Shown: positions 1 to 11,654, numbered from the stretch's first letter. The stretch: DNA of 64,000 nucleotides from Artocarpus heterophyllus (GCA_025403435.1 JAJQZP010000044.1:584269-648268), one strand, 5' to 3'. Notes: generated by a model from the letters alone, not told the origin. Numbers and translations are program-made.

Positions 1-2376
1 CTCCTAAGGGTATTAAGGTAATTAGATTAATTTAGTATATATATAAAAAAAAATCAAAAATCTCTCATAATTCGAAACTCTCTCTCTCTCTCTTTTCTCT
101 CTCTAAAAATTCTCTCTCTCCCTCAAAGATCGTTTGAGATTTCGGCATCCGTTTTCGACACCTCCCGCACCAATGGAAAGCTCTCGACGAGCTGAGTCCA
201 ACGAGGTGCCGCGCCGCCCAAAACGCCGCCGGAGGAGACCACACGCGCCGCCCAAAGTGGCGGCAAAACCCATTTCTTTCCGACGAGATATCTTCGCCGT
301 CCGACGTCCGATCGACGTGATTCTTGTTCCTACACCCACCGTGATGAGAGGAACAAAACCCACCCTTGGTGGCAGCTCAACAACCGCCGATTGCTCCGCC
401 CGCCTATTGCCGCCGTGCACCGCACGCCCCCATGGTGGAACTCCGCCTTGCCGGAGGAGGTGACTGACACCACCCCTCCCCAATGAGTTCAGAGGATCAA
501 GGGGAGTAAAAACCCCTCGATCAATTGCACGGAAGGAGGCCGGTTTCGCCGGAGAACTGCCAGACGCCGGCCGTCAACCGCCGCGGGAGTCTCCGTTTTG
601 GCTCTTCCCAGCCAACGTTTCTTCAAATTGGTGAGGGGAAATGCTCATAGGAGGATGGGTAGCAAAAGCCCTCAGCCAATTTCAGGTTTCCATCGTCGGA
701 GAATCAAGATCGGAGCGTCATCCATTTCTACCGACGTTGTACTTCACGACCCGCTATGTTAGAGGCAGAATTGGGTGAAATTGACCCCGCTCATTGGACT
801 CAGAAGGGTCGAGTTAGGTGGGGTAGGCCCGAGCCCAGCTGCCAACGGACCCCGATGACGCCGGTCAAAGTCGGTCAACTCCGGTCAACGGTGGTCACGC
901 CGGTCAACGGCCAGGTCAAAGGCCTAAAATGGGATTTTTGTGATCCGGACCTCCGATCGAAGATCCGAGACCGCCTCCTGACTCGTTTCGATGCTCTGGA
1001 TGCAATGGTGACCTCCGTTCGAGCAAATTCCCTCCGATGAAAATCATGCCGGTACCGAACTGCACGCAAATCGAGGCGATTCAAACAGCAGTATCGGAGT
1101 CCAGAATGACGTTTTCAAGAATGTATGATCTCCAGGAAGCATTCCTAGCCATTCATAGTCGCTCGAGGAGCACTACAGAGGATGCTTCGTAGATACAGCG
1201 AGATACAACTGGATCTGTTTGCTTGGAGTTCAAGATCAAGGGAGTATGGAGCTAACGTTAATTGATTCCAGGATTAAGAGACTGTTGATAAGCTTGAAAG
1301 GTAGGGATTCTATTACTCATCTTTTGTGAGGTTTTTATAGAATTAAAATTGATTGTTTTGCCGCAATATATATATATCTATGTTGAACTGATATTATATG
1401 ATTATCACATATGAAACTATGACATGGACTCGTCTTGTATTGTACGGCGAGGAACATAATGAATTGACACATGTTATAAATTGAGAAGCATGGTTAGGAA
1501 AACTTAACTCTATTAATAATGATTTAATATAGAGAAATTGTGAGACATGAAGAGGGCGACGGTTACGTCCTTGGGCATGAATACCCTAAAAGGTAAAATA
1601 GGGGGAAGGTGATGACGCTTCCTTGGGTTGAAAGTCCCAGAACACACTGTACAGGAATCGATTTGGTGAGGACTCGGGGCTTGATGTCCCCTCACCGGAA
1701 CACCCTTGGAATGTTTATAGGGTGATCAAGTGCGCCCATTTGGGTTTCGATGAGTTGAGTGATACTCAATTTAACATGGATACCTAGGAACAATGATGAT
1801 TGGTAATATTTGTATAAATGTGTAATTATGACACTTGGTAATGATTAACTACGGTATCCATAAGATGTGATCATAATAAACCTCATAATCTGGAATATGA
1901 TGTGACTTACTAACCATGCAGATTTTAATGTGGTAATGATAAAAACCTAAAGGTGAGTAATGGCTTTCTCTACTGAGCATAGTGTTGCTCATACCCTTAT
2001 ATTTTATATCTTTTCAGGACTCACTAAGTGTGAGGTGGCTACGAGAAATATAGTTGAGGAAGTGATGTAGCTATATTACATTGGACTGCTTCAATTGTTG
2101 AGAATGTTCTTCATGATATGTAAGCATCAATTGTTACTTTCTGTGACCTGTATTACAATGTGTTGAGGGTTAAAATGATGATGACAACAGTTTATATTAT
2201 TAAATTTAAGGTGCTACATTAAAACTGTGGTTTATTTGTCGTTTATATTTTTATTTTTGAGTTGAGAGTTTTGCCATTTAAGTCCCGGGCAAATTTTATT
2301 TTAAGGTTTTACTTTTATTATTTATTTTTATTTTATCTCATTAAAAACTGTTAACCTCCCACATAGGGGCGTTACA
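1..2376 (+). repeat. LTR 1 of the array, truncated by window start
   Basis: Compared with the other LTRs, only the first 16 bases are missing. It carries many single-base insertions relative to LTR2-6, mainly in the GC-rich part (about 150-1100). It ends GGGGCGTTACA. Like the others it has a TATA-like stretch and CT tract near its start, a GC-rich middle and an AT-rich 3' half. Open frames inside it are accidental products of the GC-rich section; they are not conserved between copies. Confidence 0.92.
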
Positions 2377-3862
2377 GAATTTTTGTATCAGAGCCTAGGT
2401 TCGGTTAACCTAGGGAGTGTAGCACCACTTTAAAAAAATATATTTTTGAGATGGTTTTGAAGCTGAATTTTCATTGTCATCATCAAAATGAACCTTCACA
2501 TTGATTTATACAGTCTAGAAGGATGTAACATGGAAAGGCCATAGAATGAAAATATCTAATAGTTATATGAGTACAATAATTATATAGAAGGAAAGTATTA
2601 ATAGTTATGAGGGAATGATAATTATATGGAATGAGTTTATAAGTAGAATGCTTATGAGAGATTCGTATAATATTTGGATCTATAAGCATATCTAATTCGT
2701 ATAAACGATGAGAAATTCGTAGTAGATACGAGGATTTAAAAGCCTTTTGTCTCGTGAAAAACAATAAGAAATATAAGGCTTGATTTATTGATTTTAAAGT
2801 TTGGACATAGATATGCCAAATTTTTCGTAATTGATTCAAACCTAAGTAATGATTATGTGTGGATTCGATGGAGCACATAAGTGTCAATATCTTTTCTTAA
2901 AAGTTCTATTATTTGAGGAATATGATATAAGTTGGGAATCATGGTATTGAATCTTGAGAGAGATAAATGTTAGACTTTTGGTCTGTTGAGACTGTGTAAA
3001 GTCTAGAATGCATGAATCTCAAAATTGGAATATTTCGTTACGTACATTGTATTTAAGTGTATCAGTGAATCTTTGGTTACCTAAGGTTTTGTTATATGAG
3101 GAAATTATATATTGTATAAGTAGAATTGTGGGGATTGTAGATGTTCTTAAGTAGTAACATCAAGTGTCTTTGTTCATTGATATGGTCTACGTTGAAAGAC
3201 GTAAATCGTATTGATTTCAAGGTTAGTCGCATTCTAAACCCTTGGTAGTAATGATGATGAATCCATTGATAGATGTTAAGTATTATGAATAACATATGGG
3301 TGTATGTATTGTTCAATAAGGTTTTGATTAAAACAAAATTATTTGAGTTGCTGGAAGATTATGTTGTTATGAAATGATTTTAAATATCATTCAGGAAGAT
3401 CCTTGTTGTCGTTAAATTAGATTTGTTGTTTATAGTTAACTTTATCTATAGTGGCTTTGAATTGGGTTTAAGATTATACGAATTGGTTTTCAATTTTATG
3501 TTTGTTATTTAACTCGTTCTAAATGTGTTAAGGCCCGAAACAACCTGACCATTTTCAACTTAGAACATTTGGGCCTAGTTCAAATCTTAAATCAGTTTGA
3601 TTCACACTGTCTCTCCCACGTGGTCTCTATACGTGTCATATACAGTGGTTTAATTATTGTTTACATATACGTTTACTGTGCATAGGAGCTTATTTCTCCG
3701 AGTTCACTTTTTCTCTCTTAATTTGTTATTTTCTCTCTAAATCGCAAATCCTCTTCTTTTCATTAAAAATTCTTCTTTTCCTCTAAAAGAAGAAGGAATT
3801 CTAGGATTCTGCAATTTACTATCTTAATTTTTCCTTTCTATTTACTCTTCTTTCATCTCATC
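2377..3862 (+). other. Unit 1 leader: primer site and non-coding 5' internal region
   Basis: The primer site at 2384-2395 reads TGTATCAGAGCC, one G short of the TGGTATCAGAGCC seen in units 2-5. About 1.4 kb of AT-rich DNA follows with no open frame conserved between units. A G-box (CACGTG, 3617-3622) and a CT-rich, leader-like stretch (about 3700-3860) precede the first cargo gene. Confidence 0.8.
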
Positions 3863-4383
3863 ATGGACCCAAAGTACCAACACCTGAGAAAGTATTTCCC
3901 ATCACTCTCCCAAAAGATTCTCAGAAAGAAATACAAGGCTAGAATTACTCGGTTGTGGATTCTTATGCGTTTGGCATCCCTTGTGATGTGAGAATGTTGA
4001 TAGAGGGGAAAATCCGTCCGAGTGACTTTAGTCAAGATGTCGGTTTACCAGGAACAGGTACCAGTCGTAGTGCAATGAAAAGAAGAGCTCGTGCCATCGT
4101 GGTCACTTGTAACAAATGTGGAAGACAAAATTGTAACGGTAAATGTACTTCACCTGGTTATATGTCTACGAATAGAGAGGATAAAATAAGGTTTTGTAGG
4201 GATGGACTTTCAAAGGAGAACTTGGATAGCATCCATCCTCCTCTCCACGGTCACCCTAGTGGATATGTTCAAGGAGCTATTTTTAAACTCTGGCCTAAAT
4301 TTTATACAGAAAGACAACGCCTCAGGAATATGGTATTTCTAGATCCTGTTTGCCAAGCCATAAGAAAACTGGATGGGGAATAA
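3863..4383 (+). pseudogene. Virus-like cysteine-rich protein, unit 1 copy, frameshifted
   Basis: This is the same gene as the intact copies at 10490, 17140 and 23753, but one T is missing from a run of four at about 3970, which breaks the frame after about 35 codons. The rest, including the cysteine cluster, is open downstream. The break is in a homopolymer, so a sequencing or assembly error is possible. See the copy at 10490 for the description of the protein. Confidence 0.75.
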
Positions 4384-5026
4384 GTCATCGCTCTATAAAG
4401 GTTATTTAGTCTTTACTTATTTGAAGCAGTTTTAGCTGATGTTCAACAGTTTGTGTTTTTCTTTTACTCAGAATATTTGCTTTTGTGTTTGAAATAATTG
4501 TGATTATTAGATTGATACAGTAAGTGTTAATATCTTATTTAATTTATGATTTTCTTAAATATATATATAATAAAATATATTATCTTATCAGACACGTCAC
4601 ATACGGTACAGTAATATGTTTGAATTTTGAAAAGCTTATCCAGATATTTCAAGATTTGTGTCTCAAATTTCAAAAGTTCTACAGTATTTGTCGTTTATAT
4701 TAAATTTCTAGACTTGGTGTATATTTGTCAAAAAGTCTACAGTTGTGTCATGAGGGTCTTCTGTCGAATTGTTCTCAATTGTCAAAAGTTATACAATTAG
4801 AGTCTAATCTTTTTCAAAAAGTGAATCAGATTTTCTGTAAACTATCAATCACCTTATCTTACTTTCTTATCCGCACAAGATTTTGTTTAAATCTTTGGAT
4901 TACCTTTTCATTACCTACTCGTCTATCTCTTTAGCCCTTTTTGTATATTTCTCATCTTTAAAATCTCATGTAGAACCCGAAGTCTAAGTGGAGCAGACAT
5001 TAAGCAACCACTTCTATAAACCAAAT
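4384..5026 (+). other. Unit 1 spacer between the two cargo genes
   Basis: AT-rich, non-coding. It contains a TATA-like stretch (about 4558-4580) and three copies of a TTGTCAAAAGTT-like motif; the unit 2 spacer is described in detail. It could hold a separate promoter for the LOG-like gene. Confidence 0.6.
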
Positions 5027-5677
5027 ATGTCTACCTCCCAGTCCACGAAGAAAATAAAGAATGTCTGTGTCTTTTGTGGTTCCAGCCTTGGAAAAGATAA
5101 AGCTTATTTAGAAGCTGCAAATCACTTAGGGCAAGTCCTAGCACGCAAGAAGATTAACATAATCTATGGGGGTGGTAGTATAAAAATGATGGTAAATATG
5201 GCACTAGCAGCTAGGTCTAGCGACGCTACTGATGTAAGAATTTGGCCTCATATTCCAGTTGAAGGAAACCTTTGTAAGGAAGCCATAGGTAAGGGAGAAG
5301 GAGTCAGGAGTATCCCTAAAAATTTTAAAGACATAATCTATAATTCTGATGCTTTTATAGCATTACCTGGTGGTCTAGGTACTCTTGAGGAAATATTTAT
5401 AGTTGCTTGTGGGCAATTGTTGGGCTTTTATTCCAAACCTTTGGGACTGCTGAACGTAAAGGGTTTTTATGACGGTCTTTTGAAATTTCTAGATTACGCT
5501 GTGGAAGAAAACATCACTACAGAATCGGAGAGACAAATCTTTGTCACTGCTTCAACAGCTGAGGAATTGATAGATAAAATGCAAATCATACATCCAGAAT
5601 CCGACACTGCAACATCCAAGCTTGAATGGGAAAGGGAAAGCCGGGAGCGGCCAATTGATTTGAATCTCCATCTGTAA
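5027..5677 (+). CDS. LOG: LOG-family cytokinin phosphoribohydrolase-like protein, unit 1 copy
   Basis: 216 codons, intronless, identical in protein sequence to copies 2-4. The ATG at 5027 is chosen because the frame upstream has no ATG, and from here the length matches plant LOG proteins. Motifs are as described for the copy at 11655: VCVFCGSS, GGGS and PGGLGTLEE kept, QRK-type segment lost. It follows a frameshifted copy of the virus-like gene. Confidence 0.88.
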   Translation: MSTSQSTKKIKNVCVFCGSSLGKDKAYLEAANHLGQVLARKKINIIYGGGSIKMMVNMALAARSSDATDVRIWPHIPVEGNLCKEAIGKGEGVRSIPKNFKDIIYNSDAFIALPGGLGTLEEIFIVACGQLLGFYSKPLGLLNVKGFYDGLLKFLDYAVEENITTESERQIFVTASTAEELIDKMQIIHPESDTATSKLEWERESRERPIDLNLHL

Positions 5678-6623
5678 TCTTTTTGTTTTATCTTTGGCAT
5701 GTAGGCATGTGTGTCCGTATTTCGTGTGTTACGAATAACCGTTTGCCTTGTATTCTGTGTTTCTTGTGGTACGTTCGTTGTTCAATCTTTTAGATTCATT
5801 GAGCCTAATGCCGGGATGGCTGGATACGGAGTACTTGATGCTCTCGAAACGCATCCTTCTTAAGGTCCGATCTTTTGTTTATCGATGTTTTTGTATCCTC
5901 TAAGCATGCATGATATGGATAGCTGGTATACGGAGTGCCTTGTACTCTCGAAACGTATCCGTATTATGTTTGTAATGTGTAATATTCTGTTAATATTATG
6001 TGGAAGTACCAGAGTCAGTTATGGGGATATTCCATATGAAATATGAGTATATTATTTGGATTGAATGTTTGTGTCATGAGGATAGCTGTTTAATGAAAAA
6101 TATGTCGGGTATGTTTGCAACTCTGAGATTCCGTTTAATATCTCTATGAATAAGTTTAATGTATAGTTTTGAATAGAAAGTGTTTGTGATATATGTTTTA
6201 TGATTATGTTTTAGTTTATTAGTTGAGGTATGAAATCAAATATATTTGACTTTTCCTTACTCAAAAAGGAAAAGGAACCTAAAGATGAAGTATATAAAAT
6301 TTCTCTGGCAATCTCCTTAAATGTGATTGTAAATCACAGTCCATGGACAATGAAGGACTGGAATCATGATATGGTCAATATGTATGCCTGATCAGATTCT
6401 TAGACTATTATACGGTGTTATAAGTTGAAACTTGTCAGAAATACTCTCATTGAGGGATTTAGGAGTAAGATTTATTATGCAAGTAAATAAGTGGAGATAC
6501 GATAACTTAAATTTGGAGGACAAACAACATTAACGGTTTAGACTCAGAATTGGAATCATAATTTTTACTAGTATTACTAGAATTGAAATTTCGAGGACGA
6601 AATTTCTTTAAGGGGGGTAGAGC
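5678..6623 (+). other. Unit 1 3' non-coding region and polypurine tract
   Basis: No coding potential. Two copies of a bulged hairpin motif follow the LOG-like stop (about 5818-5852 and 5922-5956). The end reads AAATTTCGAGGACGAAATTT then AAGGGGGGTAGAGC just before LTR2, the usual purine tract for plus-strand priming in plant gypsy elements. Confidence 0.8.
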
Positions 6624-6678
6624 TGTGACACCCGTTATTCTCCTAAGGGTATTAAGGTAATTAGATTAATTACCTAGT

Positions 6679-6763
6679 ATATATATAAAAAAAATCAGAA
6701 AATCTCTCATAATTCGAAACTCTCTCTCTCTCTACTTTCTCTCTCTAAAAAATTCTCTCTCTC
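6679..6763 (+). promoter_or_regulatory. TATA-like box and CT tract near the LTR start
   Basis: TATATATATAAAAAAAA lies about 55 bases into the LTR, followed 30-40 bases later by CT-rich tracts (6720-6763) typical of plant transcription start regions. If this is the element promoter, U3 is very short and R-U5 covers most of the LTR. It is present in all six LTRs. This is inference from composition and position. Confidence 0.45.
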
Positions 6764-7500
6764 TCCTCAAAGATCGTTGAGATTTCGGCATCCGTTTTCG
6801 ACACCTCCCGCACCAATGGAAAGCTCTCGACGAGCTGAGTCCAACGAGGTGCCGCGCCGCCCAAAACGCCGCCGGAGGAGACCACACGCGCCGCCCAAAG
6901 TGGCGGCAAAACCCATTTCTTTCCGACGAGATATCTTCGCCGTCCGACGTCCGATCGACGTGATTCTTGTTCCTACACGACCACCGTGATGAGAGGAACA
7001 AAACCCACCCTTGGTGGCAGCTCAACAACCGCCGGATTGCTCCGCCCGCCTATTGCCGCCGTGCACCGCCGCCCCCATGGTGGAACTCCGCCTTGCCGGA
7101 GGAGGTGACTGACACCACCCCTCCCAATGAGTTCAGAGGATCAAGGGGAGTAAAACCCCTCGATCAATTGCACGGAAGGAGCCGGTTTCGCCGGAGAACG
7201 GCCAACGCCGCCGTCAACCGCCGCGGGAGCCTCCGTTTTGGCTCTTCCCAGCCACGTTTCTTCAAATTGGATGAGGGGAAATGCTCATAGGAGGATGGGT
7301 AGCAAAAGCCCTCAGCCAATTTCAGGTTTCCATCGTCGGAGAATCAAGATCGGAGCTCATCCATTTCTACCGACGTTGTACTTCACGACCCGCTATGTTA
7401 GAGGCAGAATTGGGTGAAATTGACCCCGCCATTGGACTCAGAAGGGTCGATTTAGGGGGGGTAGGCCCGAGCCCAGCTGCCAACGGACCCCGATTGACGC

Positions 7501-7560
7501 CGGTCAACGACGGTCAAAGTCGGTCAACGCCGGTCAACGGTGGTCAACGCCGGTCAACGG
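7501..7560 (-). promoter_or_regulatory. Phased 10-base repeat of GGTCAA (TTGACC on minus strand)
   Basis: Six GGTCAA words, one per 10-base step, lie in 60 bases (units such as CGGTCAACGC). On the minus strand each is TTGACC, the W-box core bound by WRKY factors. The same array is in LTR3-6 (for example 14131-14190 and 34001-34060) and, disturbed, in LTR1. WRKY binding is inferred, not shown. Confidence 0.45.
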
Positions 7561-7947
7561 CCAGTCAAAGGCCAAAATGGGATTTTGTGATCCGGACCTC
7601 CGATCGAAGATCCGAGACCGCCTCCTGACTCGTTTCGATGCTCTGGATGCAATGGTGACCTCCGTTTGAGCAAATTCCACTCCGATGAAAATCATCCGGT
7701 ACCGACTGCACGCGAATCGAGGCGATTCAAACAGCAGTATCGGAGTCCAGAATGACGTTTTCAAGAATGTATGATCTCCAGGAAGCATTCCTAGCCATTC
7801 ATAGTCGCTCGAGGAGCACTACAGAGGATGCTTCGTAGATACAGCGAGATACAACTGGATCTGTTTTGCTTGGAGTTCAAGATCAAGGGAGTATGGAGCT
7901 AACGTTAATTGATTCCAGGATTAAGAGACTGTTGATAAGCTTGAAAG

Positions 7948-8660
7948 GTAGGGATTCTATTACTCATCTTTTGTGAGGTTTTTATAGAATTAAAATTGAT
8001 TGTTTTGCCGCAATATATATATCTATGTTGAACTGATATTATATGTGTATCACATATGAAACTATGACATGGACTCGTCTTGTATTGTACGGCGAGGAAC
8101 ATAATGAATTGACACATGTTATAAATTGAGAAGCATGGTTAGGAAAATTAACTCTATTAATAATGATTTAATATAGAGAAATTGTGAGACATGAAAAGGG
8201 CGACGGTTACGTCCTTGGGCATGAATACCCTAAAAGGTAAAATAGGGGGAAGGTGATGACGCTTCCTTGGGTTGAAAGTCCCAGAACACACTGTACAGGA
8301 ATTGATTTGGTGAGGACTCGGGGCTTGATGTCCCCTCACCGGAACACCCTTGGAATGTTTATAGGGTGATCAAGTGCGCCCATTTGGGTTTCGATGAGTT
8401 GAGTGATACTCAATTTAACATGGATACCTAGGAACAATGATGATTGGTAATATTTGTATAAATGTGTAATTATGACACTTGGTAATGATTAACTACGGTA
8501 TCCATAAGATGTGATCATAATAAACCTCATAATCTGGAATATGATGTGACTTACTAACCATGCAGATTTTAATGTGGTAATGATAAAAACCTAAAGGTGA
8601 GTAATGGCTTTCTCTACTGAGCATAGTGTTGCTCATTCCCTTATGTTTATATCTTTTCAG
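7948..8660 (+). other. Candidate intron inside the LTR
   Basis: Donor AG|GTAGGG at 7948 and acceptor ATATCTTTTCAG at 8660 bound 713 bases. The same pair occurs in the other LTRs (34448-35160 in LTR6, also 713 bases), and a homologous pair occurs in the related gypsy LTR (42264-42982, 719 bases). Conservation of both ends across a diverged relative is the main support; splicing is untested. Confidence 0.4.
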
Positions 8661-9019
8661 GACTCACTAAGTGTGAGGTGGCTACGAGAAATATAGTTGA
8701 GGAAGTGATGTAGCTATATTACATTGGGACTGCTTCAATTCGTTGAGAATGTTCTTCATGATAATGTAAGCATCAATTGTTACTTTCTGTGACTGTATTA
8801 CAATGTGTTGAGGGTTAAAATGATGATGACAACAGTTTATATTATTAAATTTAAGGTGCTACATTAAAACTGTGGTTTATTTGTCGTTTATATTTTTATT
8901 TTTGAGTTGAGAGTTTTCATTTAAGTCCCGGGCAAATTTTATTTTTAAGGTTTTACTTTTATTATTTATTTTTATTTTATCTCATTAAAAACTGTTAACC
9001 CCCATATAGGGGCGTTACA

Positions 9020-10489
9020 GAATTTTTGGTATCAGAGCCTAGGTTCGGTTAACCTAGGGAGTGTAGCACCACTTTAAAAAAATATATTTTTGAGATGGTT
9101 TTGAAGCTGAATTTTCATTGTCATCATCAAAATGAACCTTCACATTGATTTATACAGTCTAGAAGGATGTAACATGGAAAGGCCATAGAATGAAAAATTA
9201 ATAGTTATATGAGTACAATAATTATATAGAAGGAAAGTATTAATAGTTATGAGGGAATGATAATTATATGGAATGAGTTTATAAGTAGAATGCTTATGAG
9301 AGATTCGTATAATATTTGGATCTATAAGCATATCTAATTCGTATAAACGATGAGAAATTCGTATAGATACGAGGATTTAAGAGCCTTTTGTCTCGTGAAA
9401 AACAATAAGAAATATAAGGCTTGATTTATTGATTTTAAAGTTTGACATAGATATGCCAAATTTTTCGTAATTGATTCAAACCTAAGTAATGATTATGTGT
9501 GGATTCGATGGAGCACATAAGTGTCAATATCTTTTCTTAAAAGTTCTATTATTTGAGGAATATGATATAAGTTGGGAATCATGGTATTGAATCTTGAGAG
9601 AGATAAATGTTAGACTTTTGGTCTGTTGAGACTGTGTAAAGTCTAGAATGCATGAATCTCAAAATTGGAATATTTCGTTACGTACATTGTATTTAAGTGT
9701 ATCAGTGAATCTTTTGGTTACCTAAGGTTTTGTTATATGAGGAAATTATATATTGTATGAGTAGAATTGTGGGGATTGTAGATGTTCTTAAGTAGTAACA
9801 TCTAGTGTCTTTGTTCATTGATATGGTCTACGTTGAAAGACGTAAATCGTATTGATTTCAAGGTTAGTCAGCATTCTAAACCCTTGGTAGTAATGATGAT
9901 GAATCCATTGATAGATGTTGAGTATTATGAATAACATATGGGTGTATGCATTGTTCAATAAGGTTTTGATTAAAACAAATATTGAGTTTGAGTTGTTGTA
10001 TGAAATGATTACATTCAGGAAGATCCTTGTTGTCGTTAAATTAGATTTGTTGTTTATAGTTAACTTTATCTATAGTGGACTTTGAATTGGGTTTAAGATT
10101 TATACAAATTGGTTTTCAATTTTATGTTTGTTATTTAACTCGTTCTAAATGTGTTAAGGCCCGAAACAACCTGACCATTTTCAACTAAGAACATTTGGGC
10201 CTAGTTCAAATCTTAAATCAGTTTGATTCACACTGTCTCTCCCACGTGGTCTCTATACGTGTCATATACAGTGGTTTAATCATTGTTTACATATACGTTT
10301 ACTGTGCATAGGAGCTTATTTCTCCGAGTTCACTTTTTCTCTCTTAATTTGTTATTTTCTCTCTAAATCGCAAATCCTCTTCTTTTTCATTAAAAATTCT
10401 TCTTTTCCTCTAAAAGAAGAAGGAATTCTAGGATTCTGCAATTTACTATCTTAATTTTTCCTTTCTATTTACTCTTCTTTCATCTCATC
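9020..10489 (+). other. Unit 2 leader: primer site, non-coding region, CT-rich 5' leader
   Basis: The primer site TGGTATCAGAGCC is at 9027-9039, eight bases inside the LTR end, complementary to the 3' end of initiator Met tRNA as in most plant gypsy elements. The first 100 bases resemble the leader of the gypsy element at 35986-36110. Next comes AT-rich DNA with no conserved open frame, a G-box at 10243-10248, and a CT-rich stretch (10330-10488) running up to the first cargo ATG, which looks like a plant 5' UTR. Confidence 0.82.
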
Positions 10490-11011
10490 ATGGACCCAAA
10501 GTACCAACACCTGAGAAAGTATTTCCCATCACTCTCCCAAAAGATTCTCAGAAAGAAATACAAGGCTAGAATTACTCGGTTGTGGATTCTTATGCGTTTT
10601 GGTATCCCTTGTGATGTGAGAATGTTGATAGAGGGGAAAATCCGTCCGAGTGACTTTAGTCAAGATGTCGGTTTACCAGGAACAGGTACCAGTCGTAGTG
10701 CAATGAAAAGAAGAGCTCGTGCCATCGTGGTCACTTGTAACAAATGTGGAAGACAAAATTGTAACGGTAAATGTACTTCACCTGGTTATATGTCTACGAA
10801 TAGAGAGGATAAAATAAGGTTTTGTAGGGATGGACTTTCAAAGGAGAACTTGGATAGCATCCATCCTCCTCTCCACGGTCACCCTAGTGGATATGTTCAA
10901 GGAGCTATTTTTAAACTCTGGCCTAAATTTTATACAGAAAGACAACGCCTCAGGAATATGGTATTTCTAGATCCTGTTTGCCAAGCCATAAGAAAACTGG
11001 ATGGGGAATAA
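10490..11011 (+). CDS. Cysteine-rich basic protein resembling carlavirus-type nucleic-acid-binding proteins
   Basis: 173 residues; the start is the first ATG after a CT-rich leader. A basic N-terminus (K10-R30) leads to a hydrophobic segment (about 31-47) with a GIP-x-DV stretch. Then come a G-x-G-x-S turn (64-68), a basic KRRAR cluster (73-77), a cysteine cluster C83-x2-C86-x4-C91-x3-C95 and a PG pair (98-99). This order (hydrophobic helix, basic RR-x-RA patch, compact zinc-finger-like cysteines, PG) is the known plan of the small cysteine-rich proteins of carlaviruses and relatives, which bind nucleic acid and often suppress RNA silencing. The spacing is also unlike the CCHC knuckle of Gag. 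The C-terminal 60 residues are not recognised. Homology is inferred from pattern only; a plant-derived zinc-finger protein is the alternative. Intact copies also lie in units 3 and 4. Confidence 0.62.
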   Translation: MDPKYQHLRKYFPSLSQKILRKKYKARITRLWILMRFGIPCDVRMLIEGKIRPSDFSQDVGLPGTGTSRSAMKRRARAIVVTCNKCGRQNCNGKCTSPGYMSTNREDKIRFCRDGLSKENLDSIHPPLHGHPSGYVQGAIFKLWPKFYTERQRLRNMVFLDPVCQAIRKLDGE

Positions 11012-11654
11012 GTCATCGCTCTATAAAGGTTATTTAGTCTTTACTTATTTGAAGCAGTTTTAGCTGATGTTCAACAGTTTGTGTTTTTCTTTTACTCAGA
11101 ATATTTGCTTTTGTGTTTGAAATAATTGTGATTATTAGATTGATACAGTAAGTGTTAATATCTTATTTAATTTATGATTTTCTTAAATATATATATAATA
11201 AAATATATTATCTTATCAGACACGTTACATACGGTACAGTAATATGTTTGAATTTTGAAAAGCTTATCCAGATATTTCAAGATTTGTGTCTCAAATTTCA
11301 AAAGTTCTACAGTATTTGTCGTTTATATTAAATTTCTAGACTTGGTGTATATTTGTCAAAAAGTCTACAGTTGTGTCATGAGGGTCTTCTGTCGAATTGT
11401 TCTCAATTGTCAAAAGTTATACAATTAGAGTCTAATCTTTTTCAAAAAGTGAATCAGATTTTCTGTAAACTATCAATCACCTTATCTTACTTTCTTATCC
11501 GCACAAGATTTTGTTTAAATCTTTGGATTACCTTTTCATTACCTACTCGTCTATCTCTTTAGCCCTTTTTGTATATTTCTCATCTTTAAAATCTCATGTA
11601 GAACCCGAAGTCTAAGTGGAGCAGACATTAAGCAACCACTTCTATAAACCAAAT
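11012..11654 (+). promoter_or_regulatory. Unit 2 spacer: TATA-like stretch and triple TTGTCAAAAGTT-like motif
   Basis: AT-rich, no coding. A TATA-like run (11186-11210) lies about 450 bases before the LOG-like ATG and could serve a separate promoter. Three related words follow: TTTCAAAAGTTCTACAG (from 11296), TTGTCAAAAAGTCTACAG (from 11353) and TTGTCAAAAGTTATACAA (from 11407), spaced about 55 bases apart. Their role is unknown. Confidence 0.45.

Larger units (their letters stand above)
6624..9019 (+). repeat. LTR 2 of the array (2396 bp)
   Basis: TG...CA ended LTR, starting TGTGACACCC and ending GGGGCGTTACA, flanked left by a purine tract and right by the primer site. Its three parts are: about 150 bases of AT-rich and CT-rich DNA; about 1 kb of GC-rich DNA (6775-7700) with CCGCCG-type runs and a 10-base tandem repeat; and an AT-rich 3' half. 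The 3' half is recognisably related to the LTR at 40890-43324. Confidence 0.95.

Noticed and set aside
134..463. Open frames in both strands of the GC-rich LTR part (Arg/Pro-rich products), repeated in each LTR
   Set aside because: They change length and ends between copies, have no domain, and arise from GC-rich composition; treated as LTR non-coding sequence.
4725..4934. 69-codon frame in the spacer, conserved in all units
   Set aside because: It starts at TTG, lacks any motif, is AT-rich and is conserved only because the whole spacer is.
4988..5026. Longer LOG-like frame with 13 extra N-terminal codons
   Set aside because: The extension begins with GTG, not ATG; the first ATG at 5027 gives the normal family length. 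Same reasoning for all copies.
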